From assembly GCA_964518635.1 (NCBI GenBank), contig CAZFGK010000041.1:1-15501 (forward strand): DNA of 15,501 nucleotides, given 5' to 3'. Under the pieces are notes generated by a model. The model was given only the letters and a program-made list of their open reading frames with translations. It was not told the DNA's origin and did not search any database. This stretch comes from CAZFGK01 sp964518635 (lineage in GTDB: Bacteria; Zixibacteria; MSB-5A5; GN15; FEB-12). Shown here one piece after another: positions 1-6,292 of the stretch. A program made the translations under genes and the position numbers. Numbering within the stretch: the stretch's first letter is position 1; every line of letters begins with the position of its first letter.

Positions 1-2333
1 GCCAGAGCAGATTGGGCGGCTGTCTCGGCCTCTTTTTCTTCGCCGAGACGCTTTTCGATGAAGCTTCTCGTCTGGGCTTCCACACGAGAGAGTGTTCGGT
101 GCTTCACTCGTTTCGTGCGCATGGCGATGAACGACTGATCCTGCACCAAATAGTCGATGCTGTTCAGGACAAAGGTGACATTATCGAAAGATATATTCTC
201 CAGCCCCTGAGTCCGCAGACTGAAAAACTGATCAGAGATCAGATCGATATCGGCGACCACGATAGTCTTCAGTTTTCTCGGTGGAAGTGAACCATCAGGC
301 GGAGCAGGGGCATCACCGGAAATCTCGGCACTAATCACGTACGATTCTCCGGAGGGCTGACGTCTCGGATTCCGGTTGATCTGCATCCCAAAGAAACTTC
401 GCTGGACGACATTCTGCCACTGATGCGCACCGGTCACATGACCAGTCTTGACCAGTGGAGTAAACTGGAAGGGGGATTCCATCCCTTTGTAGAGAGCACC
501 GGAATAGAGAGCGACGACTTCCTGTAGGCCATTACTAACACTACTGGAGTCATTGAAAGATTCCCCACTCTGGTTTCCACGACCGACAAAGACAATTTCA
601 GGTTGCATCTGTCCCAGATCAGGATGTGGATTGTAGTTATCCCAGATTACAAGTCCGGTGTTGAAGTTCAGTCCCATCGCGTCGTAGAGTGTGGCGATCT
701 CCCCCTTTTCCTTTTGTGGCTGCTGACGCTGCTGAAACGGATTCGCTCCGGCTCCAGGAGGGAGAATCGGAGAAAGCCCCGGATTAAACACCGGAAGTGG
801 ATCTTCAAGAATAAGTGTCGGATTTCCAGAGAGTACATAGCTGCGCAGCGACTCGATCTCCGGCTGTGATAGACTTGACGGAAGAATGGCCACCAGACAG
901 TCATATTTCTGAGTGGTCAGCTGATCGGGCTGAACTGAAATGACTTCGTATTGCTTGCGAAGCTCATTCACGAATTGCCACGGGGGCTGATTCTGAAATG
1001 TGGTCTGATCAAAGCCACCAAAGACTTTCGCTTCGGTCGCAAGCACGCCGATCTTTTTCTTCTGCGTGTTGGCGGCAGTCCGGATTGAACGAATCAGTTC
1101 GTATTCAATGGGGAGTCCGCGATCCATGAAAGGAATGATCTCTTCTCGCGCGCCGCTGGTGAAAGCTACACCGAGGAAGATATCTGCAGTACTGACTCTC
1201 GCCCCTTCACTGCTGACCACTTGCCTCGGCATGATATTGAACTTCTCACGCGCCTCGCGGGCATTTTTCGAGTACGGTTCGGTCTCGTAAATCACGACCT
1301 GCACTCTGTTTCGATCGATAGAGGAAAGACGCTTGAGGGCATTCACCAGATTCGTTTTTGTCTCGACATATTCGCGCGGAACATCTGGACTGATATACGC
1401 CTGCACAAAGACCGTCCTCTCTTCCGGAAGTGACTGAAGGAGTTCCTTCGTTCCATCGGTGAGGGAATGGATCTGCTCGGCAGTCATATCAAGTCGGGGA
1501 AAGAATCGATCAATCAGGACATTCGCAGCAATGAGAGAGACCGCTATCGCGGCGATCTGAATGCCCCTATGTGTCTTGAATACTCGTCCGTCCGCCTCTT
1601 GTGGCCAATGGCGTCGTCCAACGAGCGTGATATTGAGGAAGAGAAAAAAGAGGGTCACACTTAAGAAATAGAAGAGTGCCCCGACACTCAGTATCCCGCG
1701 TGAGAATTCGCCGAATGGGCCAAACAGGTCGATCCCGTTGGTCATTCCGCGAGCCCAGTTCCCAAGTACCAGATGCGCACTCCCCGCCAGGACCAGCAGC
1801 GCGCAGAAAACTGCACCCAGTACAAATGAGACCGTCGCATTCGATGTGAGTAGGGATGCGAACATCCCCACTGCAAGCAACGCAAGTCCGATGACAAAAT
1901 AGCCGAGGTAGTTGCTGAGAATCAGCCCTAGATCGGGTGAACCAAGCCAAATCAGGACTAGGACATGGCTCAGAGAAAGCAGGAGTGCAAATCCAAAAAT
2001 TCCAACGAGTGCCAGATACTTCCCCATGACGATTTCGATATCAGTAGCGGGAAGAGTCAGGAGCAATTCATCCGTTCCCTGCTTTCTTTCATCAGCCCAG
2101 ACCGACATCGTCAGAGCAGGAATGAAAAAGAGGAGGAGATAGGGGAATATCTGATTGAGTTGATCAAGATTGGCGAGGTTGTTTGAGAAGAATCTCCCCT
2201 GCCAGAACGCTCCCGCTGCACTGAGCAGGATGAATAGCGTAATAAAAACATAGCCGGTCGGGCTGCTGAAGTAGAGCCGCAGATCACGACGGGCAATCGC
2301 ATACATCGGAACCTTGTTGATCTTAGGCAGCAT
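1..2333 (-). CDS. ABC-2 permease fused to GldG-type auxiliary domain (partial, runs off left edge)
   Basis: The leftward reading frame is open from the ATG at 2333 to the window edge, giving 777 codons with no stop, so the C-terminus is missing. Residues 1-240 look like an ABC-2 transporter permease: about six hydrophobic segments (roughly 28-46, 62-79, 106-130, 142-165, 167-190, 215-238) and the family motif ADERKQGTDELLLTLP near 80-95. A seventh hydrophobic segment at 256-275 leads into a GldG/ABC_transp_aux-type extracytoplasmic region (DMTAEQIHSLTDGTKELL near 282-299), then a Gly/Pro/Gln-rich linker and a charged, probably coiled-coil stretch where the window cuts it. The start overlaps the end of the upstream ATPase gene by 11 nt, implying translational coupling. 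GldF and GldG are separate proteins in Bacteroidetes gliding systems; here they are one chain. The exported substrate is unknown; gliding is not implied. A later in-frame ATG at residue 10 is possible. Confidence 0.85.
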   Translation of the reverse strand, partial: MLPKINKVPMYAIARRDLRLYFSSPTGYVFITLFILLSAAGAFWQGRFFSNNLANLDQLNQIFPYLLLFFIPALTMSVWADERKQGTDELLLTLPATDIEIVMGKYLALVGIFGFALLLSLSHVLVLIWLGSPDLGLILSNYLGYFVIGLALLAVGMFASLLTSNATVSFVLGAVFCALLVLAGSAHLVLGNWARGMTNGIDLFGPFGEFSRGILSVGALFYFLSVTLFFLFLNITLVGRRHWPQEADGRVFKTHRGIQIAAIAVSLIAANVLIDRFFPRLDMTAEQIHSLTDGTKELLQSLPEERTVFVQAYISPDVPREYVETKTNLVNALKRLSSIDRNRVQVVIYETEPYSKNAREAREKFNIMPRQVVSSEGARVSTADIFLGVAFTSGAREEIIPFMDRGLPIEYELIRSIRTAANTQKKKIGVLATEAKVFGGFDQTTFQNQPPWQFVNELRKQYEVISVQPDQLTTQKYDCLVAILPSSLSQPEIESLRSYVLSGNPTLILEDPLPVFNPGLSPILPPGAGANPFQQRQQPQKEKGEIATLYDAMGLNFNTGLVIWDNYNPHPDLGQMQPEIVFVGRGNQSGESFNDSSSVSNGLQEVVALYSGALYKGMESPFQFTPLVKTGHVTGAHQWQNVVQRSFFGMQINRNPRRQPSGESYVISAEISGDAPAPPDGSLPPRKLKTIVVADIDLISDQFFSLRTQGLENISFDNVTFVLNSIDYLVQDQSFIAMRTKRVKHRTLSRVEAQTRSFIEKRLGEEKEAETAAQSAL

Positions 2334-3087
2334 GCACCCCTCCAACCGTCAACTTGTGGAAGGTCTCATCCAGCGGCCCTCGATCTGAAAGCTCTCGCGA
2401 GCTTCCATCAAAGACCACGCGCCCTTCATTGATCATGATCACACGTGATGCGACAGCGTAGACTTCCTGCAGAATGTGAGTCGAGAGGAGGATTGTTTTG
2501 GTCTTCCCCAACTCCACGATGTTCGCTCTGAAATCACGAATCTGATTCGGATCGAGTCCGGCGGTCGGCTCATCCATGATGAGGACATCAGGATCATGAA
2601 GCAGTGCCTGAGCAAGTCCGACACGCTGACGATACCCTTTCGATAACTTTCCGATTGGTTTCTCGAGTACTTGGGAGAGTGAAGTCTGATGGACAACGGC
2701 ATCGACTCGATTCTTACGCTGTGATGGATTCATCCCCCGTGCTTCAGCGAAGAAATTCAACAACTCAATCGGCGTCATGTCGAGATAGAGTGGACCATTC
2801 TCGGGAAGATAGCCGAGGCGACGGCTTGCCTCAATCCGGTCGGCGCGAATATCGAGACCGGCAATAAAGGCATCCCCTTCGCTGGGGGCGAGAAATCCGG
2901 TAAGGATTTTCATGGTCGTCGATTTACCCGCGCCATTCGGACCGAGAAAGGCGGCGATTTCACCTCTCGAGACCGAGAATGTGACATCCTTGGTCGCGAC
3001 GAAATCACCATAGTACTTGCTGAGGCCACGTGCCTCAATCATGGTGGTATGCTTCGCTTGTTGACTAGACCCTGGTTCCGTAGACAC
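2323..3087 (-). CDS. ABC transporter ATP-binding subunit (GldA/CcmA/NatA-like exporter ATPase)
   Basis: This is the nucleotide-binding subunit that powers the fused permease encoded immediately downstream. Visible motifs in order: Walker A GPNGAGKST, Q-loop region (RRLGYLPENGPLY), signature LSKGYRQRVGLAQAL, Walker B VLIMDEP with the D-loop AGLD, and the switch histidine in LLSTH. I chose the GTG at 3087 (255 aa): a strong Shine-Dalgarno, AAGGAGGAG, lies about 8 nt upstream (3095-3104). The ATG at 3042 (MIEARGLSKYYG) fits the usual family N-terminus better but has no ribosome site, and an ATG at 3138 would lie upstream of the Shine-Dalgarno. The stop overlaps the permease start by 11 nt, so the two form an operon. 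Although ccmE and ccmC lie upstream, pairing with a GldG-type permease argues against CcmA. Confidence 0.9.
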   Translation of the reverse strand: MSTEPGSSQQAKHTTMIEARGLSKYYGDFVATKDVTFSVSRGEIAAFLGPNGAGKSTTMKILTGFLAPSEGDAFIAGLDIRADRIEASRRLGYLPENGPLYLDMTPIELLNFFAEARGMNPSQRKNRVDAVVHQTSLSQVLEKPIGKLSKGYRQRVGLAQALLHDPDVLIMDEPTAGLDPNQIRDFRANIVELGKTKTILLSTHILQEVYAVASRVIMINEGRVVFDGSSRELSDRGPLDETFHKLTVGGVHAA

Positions 3088-3181
3088 GCAGTCGTCTCCT
3101 CCTTGGTACACAATGCATGTTCTGCGATTGGATGCCAAAAGACATCACAATTCGCATTCGACTTCAATTGGAAGCGGCAAA

Positions 3182-3208
3182 CGTATAGGTGAGGTGGAGT
3201 TACGTCAA
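3182..3208 (-). promoter_or_regulatory. Candidate sigma70 promoter of the ABC transporter operon
   Basis: Read leftward, TTGACG (3208-3203) is followed after 15 bp by TATACG (3187-3182), about 95 nt before the GTG start of the ATPase gene. The spacer is shorter than the optimal 17 bp, so this is a moderate call. The 3139-3348 gap between ccmE and the ATPase otherwise holds only an imperfect inverted repeat at 3323-3336 (CTTGTC/GACAAG) with no T-run, and no convincing gene. Confidence 0.4.
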
Positions 3209-3348
3209 GCGGGAGGAAGTGGGAAACCGTTGAGACAGATCAGCCATATGCCGACAAAAGAAACAGCAGATGACAAAACCATATTTTACAATGGCGCGTC
3301 AGACAAGTTCCATCGACTCATCCTTGTCACGACAAGATCGCGGAGAGA

Positions 3349-3783
3349 TCAGGTTGTCGAGGGGCGGACATCCTTCTGAATATCCTGGTACTCGTCAACA
3401 CCTTCCCCTTGATACTTGGACGGACACTTCACGAGAATCTGATCAGCTACGAACTGGCCGTCTGAGCCAGTCTTCCCTTTGAGTACGACTGACTGTGCCT
3501 GATCAAAATTTCCGGGGACCGTGCCGTAATAGACTACGGGCATGAGGGAACCCGGTTCAGGGGTTTTCATTTCATTGTTGTAAATGGAAAATTCCAAACG
3601 AGATTCTGCAGAGGCGAACTTGACGGAAGCGACATCTATCTTCCCCATCACCTGAACTTTCTTGCTTGTCTTACGTGCCTGATCGATTGAAACGTATTGA
3701 ACCGTAGTCTTGAAAAATGCTGAAGCCCCCCAGGCAAGAAAGGCAACGATGATCACTGAGCCGATAAGGTATTTTGCGTTCAT
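3349..3783 (-). CDS. ccmE: Cytochrome c maturation haem chaperone CcmE, CxxxY variant
   Basis: CcmE is the membrane-anchored periplasmic haem chaperone of System I: it takes haem from CcmC and passes it to the CcmF/H ligase. The ATG at 3783 gives 144 aa and has a good Shine-Dalgarno (GAGGAGG, 3790-3796, 6 nt away); the longer frame to 3852 lacks one. Residues 5-25 form the N-terminal anchor, followed by the OB-fold barrel (VQVMGKIDV near 43-51; VVYYGTVPGNFDQAQSVVLKG near 83-103). Where the classical protein has the haem-binding histidine (HxxxY), this one has Cys120 in LVKCPSKYQGE, with Tyr124 kept, so it is the CxxxY form known from archaea and sulphate reducers. It follows ccmC in the same direction, but ccmA, B, D, F and H are not recognisable here. 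A TATAAT-like -10 at 3830-3835 suggests that it can also be transcribed on its own. Confidence 0.9.
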   Translation of the reverse strand: MNAKYLIGSVIIVAFLAWGASAFFKTTVQYVSIDQARKTSKKVQVMGKIDVASVKFASAESRLEFSIYNNEMKTPEPGSLMPVVYYGTVPGNFDQAQSVVLKGKTGSDGQFVADQILVKCPSKYQGEGVDEYQDIQKDVRPSTT

Positions 3784-3829
3784 ATCAGACCTCCTCAGTC
3801 TGTAAAGAGAATATCGTCTATGTTTTAAT

Positions 3830-3835
3830 ATTATA
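3830..3835 (-). promoter_or_regulatory. TATAAT -10 element upstream of ccmE
   Basis: A perfect TATAAT, read leftward, lies about 47 nt upstream of the ccmE ATG in an AT-rich stretch. I see no good -35 at 16-18 bp spacing, so an internal ccmE promoter is possible but unproven; ccmE may simply be read from the ccmC promoter. Confidence 0.35.
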
Positions 3836-3857
3836 CAAGACGAACCACTCAAGCGGA

Positions 3858-3882
3858 CAGAAAATTGTCGTCAATTTTTCTG
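3858..3882. repeat. Inverted repeat in the ccmC-ccmE gap
   Basis: On the + strand CAGAAAATTG (3858-3867) and CAATTTTTCTG (3872-3882) are complementary apart from one extra T, around a TCGT loop. It lies between the ccmC stop and the -10 of ccmE. It is AT-rich and not followed by a T-run in the leftward direction, so it is a poor terminator; an operator or mRNA-processing hairpin is equally possible. Confidence 0.4.
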
Positions 3883-3938
3883 CCAGACCAGGGATTCTTC
3901 ACTCGGAGGTAAGCAATAAGGAACGGGAGAATCGCCAC

Positions 3939-4583
3939 TTAGTCGGCGGCAAGTTCGGCAGACTTTACGCGAAGCTGGTACATCCAAAAATAAATCAGAA
4001 GAAAAAGGAGAACTGCCGGATAGAAAATCATCCGTACCTCCGGACTCATCCCCGGTTTCATCTCGGCATCAATGATTGTATCGGTCGGATGAAGCGATGG
4101 CATGATTCGTGGTGCCAGGAAGATCAGGAATAATCCCGGAGGGAATGCAAATATGGCATAAACCGCCGACAGCCGGGCTTTCCGCTCCGGCTCTTCAATC
4201 GAGCCACGCAACGCGAAATAGGCACCGTAAATGAGAAGAAGGAGGAAAATGGAAGTCTCTCTAGGATCCCAGTTCCAGAATGACCCCCAGGCCTCTTTCG
4301 CGAAGATCGAACCGGTGACTGTCGCCAAGATACAGGTCACAACGCCAATTTCACAGGCGACCATCGAACGACTGTCATGAATCAACTTCCTGGTCGAAAG
4401 ATAACGCCAGCCGGAAAATGCTGCCGCCGCGAAGGCAACGAAACAGATCATTGCCTGCGGGACGTGGTAATAGAGAATTCGGGAAGATTCACCGATCTGT
4501 TGTTGTGGCGCCGGAGTAATAAATGAAGCGACAATCACGGAACCAAAACCGAGAAACAAAAGCCACTGCAGCCATGATTTCAT
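3939..4583 (-). CDS. ccmC: Haem exporter/handler CcmC (cytochrome c biogenesis)
   Basis: CcmC is the inner-membrane haem-handling protein that loads haem onto CcmE. The 214-residue product is a polytopic membrane protein of about six segments. The tryptophan-rich WWD signature (WGSFWNWDPRET, residues 99-110) is present, as are the two haem-ligating histidines of this family, His40 (YYHVPQA) and His165 (MPSLHPTD). Length and motif order fit CcmC rather than the much longer CcmF or CcsA. It is the first gene of the leftward ccmC-ccmE group; ccmE starts 155 nt downstream. No Shine-Dalgarno precedes the ATG, and the promoter just upstream places the predicted transcription start at the ATG itself, so translation may be leaderless. 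Confidence 0.92.
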   Translation of the reverse strand: MKSWLQWLLFLGFGSVIVASFITPAPQQQIGESSRILYYHVPQAMICFVAFAAAAFSGWRYLSTRKLIHDSRSMVACEIGVVTCILATVTGSIFAKEAWGSFWNWDPRETSIFLLLLIYGAYFALRGSIEEPERKARLSAVYAIFAFPPGLFLIFLAPRIMPSLHPTDTIIDAEMKPGMSPEVRMIFYPAVLLFLLIYFWMYQLRVKSAELAAD

Positions 4584-4589
4584 ATACTC

Positions 4590-4618
4590 AGACTAGCAGA
4601 GAATTGAGTTTCGTGCAA
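4590..4618 (-). promoter_or_regulatory. Promoter of ccmC (leftward, probably leaderless transcript)
   Basis: Read leftward, TTGCAC (4618-4613) and TAGTCT (4595-4590) are separated by exactly 17 bp. The A of the ccmC ATG is the seventh base after the -10, which is the usual distance to a transcription start. The -35 is only 12 bp from the -35 of the divergent phosphofructokinase promoter. Confidence 0.6.
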
Positions 4619-4630
4619 GTGTTGAGTCGA

Positions 4631-4660
4631 TTGACGCTTCTTACTTTTTATCACTATACT
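4631..4660 (+). promoter_or_regulatory. Promoter of the phosphofructokinase gene
   Basis: TTGACG (4631-4636), an 18-bp spacer and TATACT (4655-4660) form a strong sigma70-type promoter. The predicted start near 4667 leaves a leader of about 40 nt before the ATG at 4708, with an AAAGGTT ribosome site about 7 nt from the start codon. It is back-to-back with the ccmC promoter. Confidence 0.7.
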
Positions 4661-4707
4661 TTGCACTGAAGTAGAAATTACGATAGGAATCAGAAAAGGT
4701 TGAAATC

Positions 4708-5919
4708 ATGTCATTGAAGAATATCGGCATTATTACCAGCGGGGGGGATTGTGGCGGACTGAATGCGGTCATCAAAGGGGCATCCTATATGGCCCTGCAA
4801 CATGGCATTCGTCCACTGATTATCCCTAATGGGTATGCCGGACTTTATAACCTCGTAGACATTCCTGCTCTCACCGAGATGACCGTCGCACGTCTTGAGC
4901 AGTTTCATGTCTACGATGCTGGAAGCGAAGCTGGACATTCACGCGTAAAGGTCTCTAAGATAAACGACGACAAAAAATGGGAACGTATCAAATCCGGTCT
5001 TAAGAAATTCTCCATTGATGCCCTTGTGATCAGCGGCGGAGATGACACCGGCTCAGTGATTGTCGATCTGACCGCGCAGGGAATTACCTGCGTGCATGCG
5101 CCGAAGACGATGGACCTTGATCTTGTTCCCTATTCGGTCGGTGGTGATTCGACGATCAACCGGATTGCTGGATTTCTCAAAGATATTCGAACCACCGGCG
5201 TCACACATAATCGCGTGATTGTGATGGAAGTGTTCGGACGCTACGCCGGACACACGGCCTTTCGTGGGGGGGTTGCAGGAGAGGCAGACGCGATTCTTAT
5301 CCCTGAAGTGCCGGTCAGTTTCGATCTTCTGTACGCCCATTTTAAAATGACCTACTGTCGACGAATTGCGGCCAGTGATGTGAAGGCCGGGACCTACATG
5401 GTGGTGGTCGCTGAAGGACTCAAAGACGCCTCCGGTTCAGAATTATATGATGAGAGTGCCGGAATTGATTCGTTCGGTCATAAGAAGCTCGCTGGTTCCG
5501 GAAAGTATGTCACACAGGAGATTCAAAAACGGCTGAAAGCGGATGCTGACATGACTGCCTTCATGAAACGTGAGGGGTTGTTTGTGCAAGGTCTCAACGA
5601 CCTTCCAGAGGTTCGAACGATCACTCCGAGCCATCTGGTTCGCTCTGGAAACTCAAGTGCGTACGATGTCAATTTCGGAATGCAGGCAGGAGCTGGCGCG
5701 GTTGAACTCCTCGTCAAAGGGATCGCGGGAGTGACAGTCGTCGATTACAAAGATGGAAAAATCAGCTATCTACCAACAAAAGAAGCAATCAAACAGCGTC
5801 ATGTCTCTTTAGGCGATGTCGCTCTCTATGAGCAACTGGGAATTACCTTTGGTCGCACTCCAGTATCGGCTCGACCATCACTCTCGGAGTCAACTCCGAC
5901 AGTTGACCGACTTTATTAG
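4708..5919 (+). CDS. pfp: 6-phosphofructokinase, pyrophosphate-dependent type
   Basis: This enzyme interconverts fructose 6-phosphate and fructose 1,6-bisphosphate in the cytoplasm. The 403-residue product carries the PFKA-superfamily motifs: phosphate-donor loop TSGGDCGGLN (10-19), GGDDT (110-114), PKTMDLDL (132-139) and the substrate-site segment MEVFGRYAGHTA (173-184). Two diagnostic residues point to PPi rather than ATP as phosphoryl donor: Asp113, where ATP enzymes have Gly (E. coli Gly104), and Lys133 in PKT, where ATP enzymes have Gly (E. coli Gly124). The length also exceeds the roughly 320 aa of bacterial ATP enzymes. Oddities: the almost invariant Asn of TIDND is Leu137, and the Met of MGR is Phe. 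Catalytic Asp136 is kept. The gene is monocistronic between its own promoter and a terminator. With PPi the reaction would be reversible and serve glycolysis and gluconeogenesis. Confidence 0.9.
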   Translation: MSLKNIGIITSGGDCGGLNAVIKGASYMALQHGIRPLIIPNGYAGLYNLVDIPALTEMTVARLEQFHVYDAGSEAGHSRVKVSKINDDKKWERIKSGLKKFSIDALVISGGDDTGSVIVDLTAQGITCVHAPKTMDLDLVPYSVGGDSTINRIAGFLKDIRTTGVTHNRVIVMEVFGRYAGHTAFRGGVAGEADAILIPEVPVSFDLLYAHFKMTYCRRIAASDVKAGTYMVVVAEGLKDASGSELYDESAGIDSFGHKKLAGSGKYVTQEIQKRLKADADMTAFMKREGLFVQGLNDLPEVRTITPSHLVRSGNSSAYDVNFGMQAGAGAVELLVKGIAGVTVVDYKDGKISYLPTKEAIKQRHVSLGDVALYEQLGITFGRTPVSARPSLSESTPTVDRLY

Positions 5920-5931
5920 CAGCCAGACATC

Positions 5932-5962
5932 AAGAAAAGTGTGAGACCTCACACTTTCTTTA
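5932..5962 (+). terminator. Intrinsic terminator after the phosphofructokinase gene
   Basis: AAAGTGTGAG (5936-5945) and CTCACACTTT (5948-5957) are perfectly complementary, giving an effective 9-bp stem with a short loop, 16 nt after the stop codon and followed by CTTTACATTT. The upstream A-rich side could let it work weakly in the other direction. Confidence 0.7.
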
Positions 5963-5992
5963 CATTTAGCCGCATAAACTGCGCTAAACCGC

Positions 5993-6021
5993 TTGACGCA
6001 GAAGCTGCGGTTCGATATTCT
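5993..6021 (+). promoter_or_regulatory. Promoter of the candidate small RNA
   Basis: TTGACG (5993-5998), a 17-bp spacer and TATTCT (6016-6021) form a well-spaced sigma70-type promoter directly after the phosphofructokinase terminator. The predicted start is near 6028. No start codon with a ribosome site follows before the terminator at 6149. Confidence 0.6.
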
Positions 6022-6027
6022 AACAGA

Positions 6028-6180
6028 AGCTGAATCGCTTCGGTGACTCCCGATCGATAGTTAGGGGTCGAAAAGGACGAGAAGTGATAGTGGACTTCCG
6101 CGTGGGACCAGTAGGGTGCCATAGGGACACGGCGGAGTCGATGTTTTTGGGTCCGAGACTTGTCTCGGGCCCCTTTTTTT
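6028..6180 (+). ncRNA. Candidate small RNA or attenuated leader (about 150 nt, unclassified)
   Basis: The segment lies between a consensus-like promoter and a very strong intrinsic terminator, with no plausible coding frame. It looks structured. TCGC-TTCG-GTGA near 6035-6046 can form a tetraloop hairpin. GACTCC (6045-6050) can pair locally with GGGGTC (6064-6069) or distally with GGAGTC (6134-6139), two mutually exclusive helices. GAAGT/ACTTC near 6081-6098 can form another hairpin. It does not match the motifs I know for 6S, SRP RNA, tmRNA, RNase P or T-box leaders. It could be an independent sRNA or, because the DUF937 gene begins 113 nt after the terminator, a regulated leader. Promoter, terminator and start are predictions; the family is unknown. 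Confidence 0.45.
6149..6180 (+). terminator. Strong intrinsic terminator of the candidate small RNA
   Basis: GGGTCCGAGAC (6149-6159) pairs with GTCTCGGGCCC (6162-6172) with one G-T wobble, giving an effective 10-bp GC-rich stem followed by C and seven T residues (6174-6180). The opposite strand has no T-run of that kind, so it acts rightward. It is the strongest terminator in the window. Confidence 0.9.
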
Positions 6181-6292
6181 GCCCCCTCCAGACGATATTC
6201 AACCGCAGGCAACACTTTCCGTGGTCGCAATTGTGTACATTACGGTAGTTAACACACTCGACAACTCTATCAATTTCAGAATGGAGACTCCC

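Noticed and set aside
2323..3087. ABC ATPase as CcmA of the cytochrome c maturation system
   Set aside because: It is translationally overlapped with a GldG-fused ABC-2 permease and not with ccmB, so a Gld-type exporter is the better reading.
3323..3336. CTTGTC/GACAAG inverted repeat after ccmE as a terminator
   Set aside because: Only six base pairs with a two-base loop and no T-run on either side.
3774..4133. Rightward 119-aa ORF opposite ccmC/ccmE
   Set aside because: It lies antisense to two well-supported genes, has no ribosome site and shows no recognisable motif.
4708..5919. ATP-dependent PfkA
   Set aside because: Asp113 and Lys133 replace the two Gly residues that mark ATP enzymes, and the protein is about 80 residues longer than bacterial PfkA.
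6028..6180. Known RNA classes (T-box, 6S, ZTP riboswitch, SRP RNA) for the candidate RNA
   Set aside because: Partial resemblances such as AGGGTG and GTGGGACC do not extend to the conserved cores of those families, and the downstream gene does not fit their usual targets.
5949..6230. 93-aa leftward ORF between phosphofructokinase and DUF937
   Set aside because: It runs against a strong rightward terminator and promoter, has no ribosome site, and its composition is unlike a protein; the region is better explained as an RNA unit.
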